Shown here: piece after piece, positions 1 through 7,353 of the stretch
Position numbering within the stretch: the first letter of the stretch is position 1
Layout: every line of letters starts with the position of its first letter
NCBI GenBank assembly: GCA_945936265.1
Contig: CAMETB010000041.1
Location: 1 to 9,848, forward strand
Source of the DNA: an uncultured Clostridia bacterium
GTDB lineage: Bacteria; Bacillota; Clostridia; Oscillospirales; CAG-272
Direction: 5' to 3'
Length of the DNA: 9,848 bases
Position numbers and translations under genes: made by a program
The notes under the pieces: model-generated
What the model saw: the letters and a program-made list of their open reading frames with translations, nothing else
The model's database searches: none
What the model was told of the DNA's origin: nothing

Positions 1-36
1 GCGGTGGCGGTTCCGTTTACGGCATGGCTCGGGTAA
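1..36 (+). CDS. 3' end of an upstream gene (partial)
   Basis: Frame 1 is open from the window edge to a TAA at 34-36 and encodes the last 11 residues, AVAVPFTAWLG. They are hydrophobic and could be the end of a membrane segment. The next gene starts 12 bases later, so this is probably the first visible member of the same operon. Families that accompany M20 peptidases in Clostridia include small multi-pass membrane proteins, and this tail would fit one, but 11 residues cannot identify it. Confidence 0.5.
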   Translation, partial: AVAVPFTAWLG

Positions 37-45
37 GGGGGGGAG
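37..45 (+). promoter_or_regulatory. G-rich ribosome binding site for the 224-aa membrane protein
   Basis: Seven consecutive G bases (37-43) followed by AG lie directly after the upstream stop codon and end three bases before the ATG at 49. The site is purine-rich and contains a usable GGAG core, but the run of seven G is unusual for a Shine-Dalgarno site. It supports the ATG at 49 as the start and implies translation linked to the preceding gene. Confidence 0.55.
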
Positions 46-48
46 AAC

Positions 49-723
49 ATGGATAACGAAAATAAAGAAATGACTTATCTTGAAAGCGTTCACCGTGACG
101 GAAGGATATGGGGCTTTACGATACTTGCTCTTCTTTTCCTTTTTCCCGTAATGCTTATGATAATTTTTTCCGCCGTTCCGAAGTGGGACGCAATGCTCAA
201 AGGTATGATAGCGGTAGTTCCTATGTATTGGGCGGTCGGAATAATCGAAGTGTTTACATATGTGCCGATGCTCGGCTCCGGCGGGTCTTACCTCTCGTTT
301 GTAACGGGTAATATTTCAAACCTGAAACTCCCGTGTGCGCTTGACGCCATGGAGAGGGCAAATGTAAAGGCAAACTCCGAGGACGGAGAGATAATTTCGA
401 CAATAGCCATTGCCGTATCGAGTATTGTTACAACGGTTATAATCATTCTCGGAGTTATACTCATAATACCGCTTACTCCGATACTTGATTCACCGATTCT
501 TAAGCCTGCATTTGATCAGATTCTTCCTGCACTGTTCGGAGGGCTTGCGGTTGTATTCGTATCAAAGAACTTAAAGCTTGCAATAGCGCCCATGATACTT
601 ATGATACTTCTTTTCATATTTGTTCCCGCACTCAATGCCGGCACCGTCGGAATAATGGTTCCCGTCGGGGCTGTGTTTACCCTTATTGTTGCGAGAATAA
701 TGTACAAAAAAGGAATGCTTTGA
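49..723 (+). CDS. Multi-pass membrane protein of unknown function, linked to an M20 peptidase
   Basis: I do not recognise this 224-aa protein. Hydrophobicity suggests five or six membrane segments near residues 20-42, 50-72, 116-142, 155-172, 176-193 and 196-217. The loop between the second and third contains GSGGSYLSFVTGN at 77-89 and then LKLPCALDA at 93-101. This Gly/Ser-rich stretch with a Pro-Cys pair looks constrained and may be a pore or substrate element. The N-terminus is charged and has no signal peptide. The gene lies 12 bases after an upstream gene and 19 bases before the M20 peptidase, so the three are probably cotranscribed. A transporter or channel subunit that moves the peptidase substrate or product is a reasonable guess from context only; a structural partner of the peptidase is equally possible. 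Confidence 0.85.
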   Translation: MDNENKEMTYLESVHRDGRIWGFTILALLFLFPVMLMIIFSAVPKWDAMLKGMIAVVPMYWAVGIIEVFTYVPMLGSGGSYLSFVTGNISNLKLPCALDAMERANVKANSEDGEIISTIAIAVSSIVTTVIIILGVILIIPLTPILDSPILKPAFDQILPALFGGLAVVFVSKNLKLAIAPMILMILLFIFVPALNAGTVGIMVPVGAVFTLIVARIMYKKGML

Positions 724-742
724 TTTTTGAGGAGGTATTTTT

Positions 743-2191
743 ATGGAACCCTGGCTGTATGCACTGATCGGTATTGCCGCATTGCTTGTTGTTTTCATTG
801 CGGTGATACTTATAAGAACGGCTAATTTCAAACCGAAGAATAATGTAAAGGTTATAGATGAAGAAGAAGTTTTCGACGGGGAGCGTGCAGTTGAAAATCT
901 GCGTGAACTTATAAGATGCAAAACCGTATCGTATAAGGATCACTCGCTTGAGGATGACGGTGAATTTGAAAAACTTATTTCAAAACTGCCCGAACTTTAT
1001 CCAAACGTATTAAAAACCTGTACTCTTACAAGGATGGAAGACAGAGCGCTTCTTTTCAAGTGGGAGGGCAAAGAACACGACGAGGCCTCGGTTCTGATGG
1101 CGCATTACGATGTTGTGCCGGTAAACGAGGAAAACTGGGACAAACCGCCTTTTGAGGCTATACTCGAGGACGGAGTTGTATGGGGAAGAGGCGCACTTGA
1201 TACCAAGGTGACGTTCAACGGCGTTTTAAGCGCGGCTGATCACCTGATATCAAAAGGCTTCATTCCCGAAAATGACATATACTTCGCATTTTCCGGCGGC
1301 GAGGAGGTAAACGGGCAGGGTGCCGTTCATATAGTCGATTACTTCGAAAAGAATAACATAAAACTTTCTATGGTAGTTGACGAGGGAGGCGCTGTCGTTC
1401 AGGATATATTCCCAGGCGTTTCGTCCCCCTGCGGACTTATCGGAATTGCCGAGAAGGGAATGATGGACGTTGAGTACAAAGTAAAATCAAACGGCGGGCA
1501 CGCGTCGGCACCCCGTCCTCACACACCTGTCGGAGTCCTTTCAAGCGCATGCGTCAAGGTTGAAGCAAATCCTTTCAAGGCGCACCTTACAAAACCTGTT
1601 GCCGAGATGTTTGATACTCTCGGAAGACATTCTTCATTCCTTTACAGAATGATTTTTGCGAACCTCTGGTGCTTCGGCGGACTCCTTGACTCTATGTGCA
1701 AAAAGAGCGGCGGAGAATTAAACGCCCTTATGAGAACGACGGTTGCGTTTACGCAGATGAACGGAAGCAAGGCTCCAAATGTAATTCCTCCTGAGGCAAC
1801 GATGGTATCGAATATACGTCTTAACCCCGAGGATACAATGGACAGCGCACTCGCATACATCAGAGAAACGATAGGCGACGAAAATGTCGTTATAACCAAA
1901 CTTCACGGTATGAACCCGAGCCCGATATCGAGAACGGACTGCGACGGATGGAACAAAGTTGCTTCGGCAGTCGCATCAACATGGAAAGGCGCACTTGTGT
2001 CTCCCTATCTTATGGTACAATGTTCAGACAGCCGCCATTACGGCAGAATAAGCGATCGTGTTTACAGATTCTCGGCAATGGATCTTACCGCCGAGGAGCG
2101 TTCCACGATACACGGCAACAACGAGCATATAAGAGTTGAGACCGTAAAGCACGCAGTCGAGTTTTACATAAGACTTATGAAACAGTGCTGA
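743..2191 (+). CDS. Membrane-anchored M20-family metallopeptidase (carboxypeptidase S / PM20D1-like)
   Basis: A 482-aa zinc-dependent amidohydrolase of the M20/M25/M40 group, which cleaves peptides or N-acyl amino acids. Family motifs appear in order: HYDVVPV at 121-127 (metal ligand His121, Asp123), GRGALDTK at 148-155 (bridging Asp153), GGEE at 185-188 (general base Glu187, ligand Glu188), DEGG at 213-216 (ligand position), GGHAS at 251-255 (dimerisation-domain His) and IHGNNEH at 456-462 (ligand His457). DSRHYG at 429-434 is typical of the carboxypeptidase S/PM20D1 branch. The catalytic set looks complete and the length is normal. Residues 4-24 form one hydrophobic helix, preceded by an acidic residue and followed by Arg/Lys; by the positive-inside rule this is an anchor rather than a cleaved signal, with the enzyme domain probably cytoplasmic. 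GAGGAGG at 729-735 sets the ATG. It is probably the last gene of the operon. The true substrate cannot be read from the sequence. Confidence 0.92.
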   Translation: MEPWLYALIGIAALLVVFIAVILIRTANFKPKNNVKVIDEEEVFDGERAVENLRELIRCKTVSYKDHSLEDDGEFEKLISKLPELYPNVLKTCTLTRMEDRALLFKWEGKEHDEASVLMAHYDVVPVNEENWDKPPFEAILEDGVVWGRGALDTKVTFNGVLSAADHLISKGFIPENDIYFAFSGGEEVNGQGAVHIVDYFEKNNIKLSMVVDEGGAVVQDIFPGVSSPCGLIGIAEKGMMDVEYKVKSNGGHASAPRPHTPVGVLSSACVKVEANPFKAHLTKPVAEMFDTLGRHSSFLYRMIFANLWCFGGLLDSMCKKSGGELNALMRTTVAFTQMNGSKAPNVIPPEATMVSNIRLNPEDTMDSALAYIRETIGDENVVITKLHGMNPSPISRTDCDGWNKVASAVASTWKGALVSPYLMVQCSDSRHYGRISDRVYRFSAMDLTAEERSTIHGNNEHIRVETVKHAVEFYIRLMKQC

Positions 2192-2233
2192 TGTATCGCA
2201 AAATATAAACTGAGTAAAAATAGTAAAAGGAAA

Positions 2234-2283
2234 TGCGGACCGCGGCTCCCGAAAGAGCCGTTTCCGCAGTTTTCTTGCGTTTT
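2234..2283 (+). terminator. Terminator-like hairpin after the M20 operon, in the mfd leader
   Basis: TGCGGA (2234-2239) pairs with TCCGCA (2263-2268) and CGGCTC (2243-2248) with GAGCCG (2255-2260). They are separated by a small internal loop and capped by CCGAAA. An interrupted T-rich run, GTTTTCTTGCGTTTT, follows at 2269-2283. It sits 42 bases after the peptidase stop and 40 bases before the mfd start. A weak TATAAA (2204-2209) with no good -35 lies before it, so the hairpin may either end the upstream operon or act within the mfd leader. Confidence 0.6.
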
Positions 2284-2307
2284 AAGAGAAGAAAGAAGAG
2301 CCTTTTA

Positions 2308-5300
2308 ATGAACGAAAGCATTTTATTTGAAGGAATAAGGAAAACGAAAGAATACGTTTCGATGGTAAACACCGCCACCGAGCTTTTTTCCTGCGGTAAA
2401 AAGTTGCCGCTTCTTGCAAACGGTTTGTGCGACGGCGCCGAGAGGGCCCTCCTTTACTCTCTTGTAAAGGACCTGAAAGAAAAGAGCGGAAAAACCGTTC
2501 TCATTATAACGGGCGAGGAGAGAAAGGCGAATAAACTGAATGAATTCTTTATGTCTTCGTCGCTCAAAAGCGCGTTTTATCCCGTCAGAGATTTCAATTT
2601 CTACGATATGACCTCTTCACACGAACTTGAACACGAAAGGCTCGGAATACTCTCGGGCATTTTATCGTCGTCTCTTGATGTCGTAATTTCAACTCCGGAA
2701 GCCGCTATGCAATATACGATGCCGAAAAAAGAGCTCGAGGTACGAACGTTTGAGGTAAAAAAGAGCGATACGTTTGATATTTCCGCTCTTTGCGAAAAAC
2801 TTATAAAAACGGGATATGCCCCTTCGGATATGGTTGAGAGCGAGGGACAGTACGCCGTGCGGGGCGGTATTGTCGACGTTTTCCCGACGGGCGGCGGTTT
2901 TACGGTAAACGGCAAAAAATATGACGAGCATCTGCCTATAAGAACGGAGCTTTTCGGCGACGAGGCTGACCGAATGGAAATATTCGACCCCATGACGCAA
3001 AGACGGGTAAGGGATATAGACGAGTTCGGCATAACGCCGTCAAAAGAGATAATAGCATCGACACGGGATGAGGAAAAAATATCGGAAATACTCTCATCAC
3101 TTTTTACAAAAACGCAGAGAGAGGAAACAAAAAGAGAGCTTGAAAAAGAACTTTTCTCCATTAAGAATCATATTTCGGAGAGCTTTTTTGACCGCTTTAT
3201 ATCTCTTGTCTATCCCGAGAGTGAGTGTCTGCTTGATTACTTCCCGGCCTCTCCGATTGCCATAATCTGCGACACTGCCTCGACAAAAAGCCGTGCAAAA
3301 GACTCGGCGGAGCTTTGCGGGATGAGGTCGAAAGAACTTATCGAAAATATGCTCATAACACCCGAATATGCAAAATATTCCGCCCCTGTGTCGGAATTTG
3401 AGTGTTTTCTTGACGATCATATAACAATTTCGATAGATCCTTTCTCCGTATCGCATAGTGGCAAGACGGGCGGAATCTATAATTTTAAGACAAAAAGAAT
3501 TGCAGAAAGTGAGAGAACGCTCAACAATGTCTGCCCCGAACTTGACGAACTTGTAAAAAACGGATACTCCTGCGCACTTGTCTGCCGTACCGACGCCGAA
3601 CTTAAAAACAGCATAAAGACACTTTGTGAACTTGAAATACCAGCTTATGACGCAGGAAAAAAGGCTTTTGACGAACTTGAAAAGGGCGCAGTCGGCGTTA
3701 TTTGCGACACCTTTGAGGAGGGCTACGAAATACCCGAGGAAAAGTTTGCCCTGGTGGTTCTTTCCTCAAAATCGTATTCGGATACAAGGAGTGCCTCAAA
3801 AAAGAAGTCGTTTCAGAAGAGCGCGGGAGAAAAAATACTCTCCTGTGCCGATCTTAATGTCGGAGACTATGTTGTGCACGCAAATTACGGAATAGGAAAA
3901 TATCTCGGTATGGAAAACCTGTGCGTGTGTGGCGCATACAGGGATTATATGGCGATACAGTACGCAGGCACGGATAAACTCTATCTGCCGACGGATCAGC
4001 TTGATCTTGTGGCAAAATATATAGGTTCCGGCTCTCTTGACGGTACGGTTAAACTCTCTAAAATGGGTGGAGCGGAGTGGAAACGCTCAACCGAGAAAGC
4101 AAAAACCGCCGCAAAAGATATGGCAAAAGAACTTATCGATCTTTACGCAAGACGGCAGAGAATAAACGGCTTTGCTTTCGCAAAAGACGGAATTATGGAA
4201 AGGGAGTTTGACTCCTCCTTTGAGTTTGAGGAAACCGAGTGTCAGAAAAAAGCGATAGAAGAAATAAAGTCGGACATGGAAAAACCGTACCCGATGGACA
4301 GGGTGCTCTGTGGCGACGTCGGGTACGGAAAGACCGAGGTTGCATTCCGTGCCGCCATGAAGGCGGTTGCAAACGGCAAGCAGGTTGCAATTCTTGTTCC
4401 TACCACCATTCTCGCAATGCAGCATTATCAGACAGCTCTCTCACGCTTTGCGGGAACGGGCGTAAATATAGATATGATATCGAGGTTCAGAACGCCCTCG
4501 CAACAATCCGCTGTATTAAGACGGCTGCGCAGAGGCGACACCGACATAATAATAGGAACGCACAAACTTTTAAATGACAGAACGCAGTTTAAGGATCTCG
4601 GGCTTTTAATAGTCGATGAGGAACAGCGCTTCGGCGTTTTGCAGAAGGAGAAAATCAAGAAGGAAGTGCCCGATGTTGATGTTTTGTCGCTCAGTGCAAC
4701 GCCGATACCGAGAACTTTAAGTATGGCAATAGGCGGTATCCGCGACATGTCCGTTCTTGACGAGGCGCCGACGGGGCGCGTCGGAGTTTCGTCATATGTG
4801 CTTGAATATGACGAGGGAATAATAAACGACGCAATCATGCGTGAACTTCACAGAGGTGGGCAGGTTTTCTATCTATACAATAATGTGGAGTATATTTACA
4901 CTGTCTTTTCAAGGCTTAAAAAAGCGTTCCCGGACGCGAAAATAGCCGTTGCTCATGGTCAGATGGACAGGGACAGCATCGAGGAAATATGGAACGAACT
5001 TGTAAAAGGCAATATAGACATTCTTGTAAGTACCACCATTGTGGAGACGGGAATAGATATACCGAACGCCAACACCCTGATAATAGAAAATGCCGATAAA
5101 ATGGGACTTGCGCAACTCCATCAGATAAGAGGGCGCGTCGGAAGATCACACAGGAGAGCCTACGCCTATTTTACTTACAGACGGGGCAAGGAAATAAGCG
5201 AAATTGCCGAAAAACGTCTTGGGGCGATACGCGATTTTACCGAGTTCGGCGCGGGATTTAAAATAGCCATGCGAGATCTTGAAATAAGAGGAGCCGGCAA

Positions 5301-5862
5301 TCTGCTCGGCTCGGCACAGCACGGGCATATAGATTCGGTTGGGTACGATATGTATGTAAGGCTTCTTAACGAGGCGGTGCTTGAAGAAAAAGGGGAGACG
5401 GTTGAGAAAAATTTTGAGACTACAATATCCCTCTCCTCCGACGCATATCTGCCGAAGAGTTATATAAAGGCGTCATCACAGAGAATAGAGATGTATAAAA
5501 AGATAGCGCACATACAAAATGAGGATGATTTCTCCGACGTGGTATCCGAACTTACAGACAGATTCGGCAAGATGCCGAGGTGTGCCGAGGTGCTTGTCGA
5601 GTCCTCGCTTGTAAAAGCATATGCGTCAAGGGCGCATATGAAAAAGGTGGAGCAGTTAAGAGCGGAGATGCGCTTTTTCCCAGATGAAACAAATCTGTTG
5701 GTCCTTGCCGAAATCGCAAATCTTGACAGAAATAAAATAAGCGTCTCGGGAGTCGGGCATATACCTTATATATCGCTTAAAATCACTCCCGGAACCGACT
5801 TTTCAAAAGACAGCGTATCGCTTCTTAAAATTTATACAGAAAAATGTCAGAAAACTGTTTGA
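2308..5862 (+). CDS. mfd: Transcription-repair coupling factor Mfd
   Basis: A 1184-aa ATP-dependent DNA translocase that releases RNA polymerase stalled at DNA lesions and recruits UvrA for nucleotide excision repair in the cytoplasm. Bacterial Mfd proteins are about 1150-1180 aa, so it is full length. The UvrB-like N-terminal module spans about 1-350 (EGQYAVRGGIVDVFP at 179-193). The CarD-like RNA-polymerase-interaction domain starts near 515 (GDYVVHANYGIGKYLG at 519-534). The helicase core shows Walker A GDVGYGKTEV (669-678), Walker B DEEQRFG (770-776), SATPIPRT (796-803), TTIVETGIDIPN (909-920) and QIRGRVGR (939-946). The C-terminal regulatory domain is about 1040-1140. I chose the ATG at 2308 because the alternative ATG at 2233 lies inside the hairpin stem and adds 25 residues unlike the family. 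The ribosome site (AGAAGAG, 2294-2300) is weak. In many Firmicutes pth precedes mfd; here an M20 operon does. The foldase lipoprotein downstream fits the usual order. Confidence 0.97.
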   Translation: MNESILFEGIRKTKEYVSMVNTATELFSCGKKLPLLANGLCDGAERALLYSLVKDLKEKSGKTVLIITGEERKANKLNEFFMSSSLKSAFYPVRDFNFYDMTSSHELEHERLGILSGILSSSLDVVISTPEAAMQYTMPKKELEVRTFEVKKSDTFDISALCEKLIKTGYAPSDMVESEGQYAVRGGIVDVFPTGGGFTVNGKKYDEHLPIRTELFGDEADRMEIFDPMTQRRVRDIDEFGITPSKEIIASTRDEEKISEILSSLFTKTQREETKRELEKELFSIKNHISESFFDRFISLVYPESECLLDYFPASPIAIICDTASTKSRAKDSAELCGMRSKELIENMLITPEYAKYSAPVSEFECFLDDHITISIDPFSVSHSGKTGGIYNFKTKRIAESERTLNNVCPELDELVKNGYSCALVCRTDAELKNSIKTLCELEIPAYDAGKKAFDELEKGAVGVICDTFEEGYEIPEEKFALVVLSSKSYSDTRSASKKKSFQKSAGEKILSCADLNVGDYVVHANYGIGKYLGMENLCVCGAYRDYMAIQYAGTDKLYLPTDQLDLVAKYIGSGSLDGTVKLSKMGGAEWKRSTEKAKTAAKDMAKELIDLYARRQRINGFAFAKDGIMEREFDSSFEFEETECQKKAIEEIKSDMEKPYPMDRVLCGDVGYGKTEVAFRAAMKAVANGKQVAILVPTTILAMQHYQTALSRFAGTGVNIDMISRFRTPSQQSAVLRRLRRGDTDIIIGTHKLLNDRTQFKDLGLLIVDEEQRFGVLQKEKIKKEVPDVDVLSLSATPIPRTLSMAIGGIRDMSVLDEAPTGRVGVSSYVLEYDEGIINDAIMRELHRGGQVFYLYNNVEYIYTVFSRLKKAFPDAKIAVAHGQMDRDSIEEIWNELVKGNIDILVSTTIVETGIDIPNANTLIIENADKMGLAQLHQIRGRVGRSHRRAYAYFTYRRGKEISEIAEKRLGAIRDFTEFGAGFKIAMRDLEIRGAGNLLGSAQHGHIDSVGYDMYVRLLNEAVLEEKGETVEKNFETTISLSSDAYLPKSYIKASSQRIEMYKKIAHIQNEDDFSDVVSELTDRFGKMPRCAEVLVESSLVKAYASRAHMKKVEQLRAEMRFFPDETNLLVLAEIANLDRNKISVSGVGHIPYISLKITPGTDFSKDSVSLLKIYTEKCQKTV

Positions 5863-5888
5863 ATTTGTTCACATACCTGTGGTAAAAT
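5859..5888 (+). promoter_or_regulatory. Probable promoter of the PrsA/SurA-like lipoprotein gene
   Basis: TTGAAT (5859-5864) and TAAAAT (5883-5888) are separated by 18 bases. TGG directly before the -10 makes it an extended -10 box. The -35 overlaps the mfd stop codon. A start of transcription near 5895 would give the lipoprotein mRNA a leader of about 25 bases, so the gene can be expressed independently of mfd. This rests on consensus matching only. Confidence 0.45.
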
Positions 5889-5920
5889 ATTCTTGATGCC
5901 ACCCTGAAAGGAGCAAGAAA

Positions 5921-7195
5921 GTGAAAAAAAGAATTATAAGTACAATATGCCTTATTCTGTGTATTCTCATGTTGCCGGTAACATTTATATCGTGCGGCAA
6001 AAATAGCGTTTATACTCTCGGTCCTTACGAGATAAAAGAGGACGAGTATACCTATCTCATAGGTATGTATAAAAGGAGGCTTCTCTCAACTCTCGGTTAT
6101 GAGGAAATGAGCATGAGCACCCAAATAACCGACGACGGTCTTACCCTCGGTCAGTATCTGGACTCGGTATACAGAAAAGAGTTCGACATCAGTATTTATA
6201 CGCTCCTTCTGTCGCAGTCTCTTTTCGATGAATACGGTCTTACCTTAACCGATAAGCAAAAGGACGACATAGAAAAACTTATTGACAAAACCGTAAACTA
6301 TTACGGCGGATATTCCGAGCAGGCGTTTAAGCGCATAGTCAAACAGTATGGTTATACCGTAGATACCATGCGCAGCGTATATACCATGCAGGCAAAGGAA
6401 AATGCTGTGGTCGCTCATCTTTACGGGGACGACTATTCGAAACTTACCGCCGAAGCAAAGGAAAACTATTATGAGAGCGCATATCTTCATTTTCAGGTAA
6501 TAGTTATCAATAATGTCTACAAAGCTGTTACCGATTCCGATGGCAAGACGAGTTATATTAATCTCAGCGAATCGGAAAAGGCGACGAAAAATCAGATTAT
6601 TTCGGAGCTTAACTCACTCCTTGTAAAAGAGGCAAAATATCCGATGATAACAAGCGCACTCAAAATGACGGTTGACGAGCTGTTTGAAGACCCGGGGAAG
6701 ACATATAATCTTCTCTTCGAAAAGTATTCGGACGATACGCTTTATCCGGGGGGATACTATATGATTGCTCCGACATCCGTAAATCAGATAGTCACCTCAA
6801 ACGCCCTCTCCGCCGCATTCCTTCTTAAAGAGGGAGATTGTGCGGTTGTAACAGCAAAAAGATATTTTGAAAAAGGCGGCACGATAGAGATAAGCGGAGA
6901 GACGGAAACAATAAATGCCGGCGACTACTTCGAATACGGCGAGGCTTTTGTAAGAAAACTTCCGCTTGACGAAGGGGCATATTCGAGGGAGGAAAACAAA
7001 GATTTCTTCAATGAGGATGATTTTAACTACATGGCTATGAAAAACGATTTTTATACCGTGCTTGAAAATTATCAGAAGGAATGCTTCTATGAACTCAGGG
7101 AGTCATCGCTAAAAGACTCTTACTCGATAGCGTCGGCAATTGCAAACGATCTTGATTACAATCTCATTTACGCAAGCAAGACAACGGATAAATAA
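5921..7195 (+). CDS. PrsA/SurA-like foldase lipoprotein with a degenerate parvulin region
   Basis: A 424-aa predicted lipoprotein. The N-terminus has MKKR, a hydrophobic core and a lipobox-like FISC with Cys25 as the lipidated residue; Phe at -3 is less common than Leu. After cleavage it should sit on the outer face of the membrane. Residues 29-170 look like the helical SurA/trigger-factor-like chaperone domain (for example YEIKEDEYTYL at 36-46 and LTLTDKQKDDIE at 107-118). Residues 180-315 follow the layout of a parvulin domain, with a strand near 188-197, a KYSDDT segment at 268-273 and an AAFLLKEGD segment at 298-306. The histidines expected at the start and end of an active parvulin are not where they should be, so isomerase activity is doubtful. 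GTG is the start, set by AAAGGAG at 5907-5913 with seven bases spacing. Position directly after mfd is typical for prsA-type genes in Clostridia. A pure chaperone role is my inference. Confidence 0.75.
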   Translation: MKKRIISTICLILCILMLPVTFISCGKNSVYTLGPYEIKEDEYTYLIGMYKRRLLSTLGYEEMSMSTQITDDGLTLGQYLDSVYRKEFDISIYTLLLSQSLFDEYGLTLTDKQKDDIEKLIDKTVNYYGGYSEQAFKRIVKQYGYTVDTMRSVYTMQAKENAVVAHLYGDDYSKLTAEAKENYYESAYLHFQVIVINNVYKAVTDSDGKTSYINLSESEKATKNQIISELNSLLVKEAKYPMITSALKMTVDELFEDPGKTYNLLFEKYSDDTLYPGGYYMIAPTSVNQIVTSNALSAAFLLKEGDCAVVTAKRYFEKGGTIEISGETETINAGDYFEYGEAFVRKLPLDEGAYSREENKDFFNEDDFNYMAMKNDFYTVLENYQKECFYELRESSLKDSYSIASAIANDLDYNLIYASKTTDK

Positions 7196-7200
7196 AAAAC

Positions 7201-7250
7201 TGCGGAGAGTATCGGCAATTTTGCTTGCCGGATTGCTCTCCGCATTTTTA
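7201..7250 (+). terminator. Strong intrinsic terminator after the foldase gene
   Basis: A two-part stem: TGCGGAGAG (7201-7209) pairs perfectly with CTCTCCGCA (7236-7244), and inside it CGGCAA (7213-7218) pairs with TTGCCG (7225-7230) around a six-base loop. TTTTTA follows at 7245-7250 and an A-run precedes the stem. It begins five bases after the stop codon and ends the mfd-foldase transcription unit. Confidence 0.88.
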
Positions 7251-7275
7251 CGATATATGAAATATCGCATATCGG
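7251..7275. promoter_or_regulatory. Short inverted and direct repeats upstream of the hydrogenase promoter
   Basis: CGATAT (7251-7256) is an inverted copy of ATATCG (7262-7267), and ATATCG recurs at 7269-7274 as a direct repeat with a 7-base period. The cluster ends about 18 bases before the -35 box of the hydrogenase promoter, where an activator could bind. It does not resemble the Rex consensus and may be chance in AT-rich DNA. Confidence 0.2.
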
Positions 7276-7292
7276 TTATGTCTTATTTACTA

Positions 7293-7321
7293 TTTACAAA
7301 GTGCTTTTTGTGTGATAGAAT
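7293..7321 (+). promoter_or_regulatory. Near-consensus housekeeping promoter of the hydrogenase gene
   Basis: TTTACA (7293-7298) and TAGAAT (7316-7321) are each one mismatch from consensus and are separated by exactly 17 bases. TGA directly before the -10 makes it an extended -10 box. Transcription should start near 7328, about 26 bases before the ATG. Good agreement with the vegetative sigma consensus suggests substantial basal expression. Confidence 0.78.
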
Positions 7322-7353
7322 ATATTAAAATTTTGAGGGTGTTGGAGGTATTT

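Noticed and set aside
2233..2307. Upstream ATG that would lengthen Mfd by 25 residues
   Set aside because: It lies in the hairpin stem, has no ribosome site and adds residues unlike Mfd N-termini; the ATG at 2308 gives the usual family length.
2601..3161. 186-codon minus-strand ORF inside mfd
   Set aside because: Fully antisense to a certain gene; Ser-rich low-complexity translation caused by mfd codon usage; no ribosome site or family resemblance.
7312..7353. Upstream GTG start for the hydrogenase
   Set aside because: It overlaps the spacer and -10 of the promoter, so it would not be in the mRNA; GGAGG at 7344-7348 serves the ATG at 7354.
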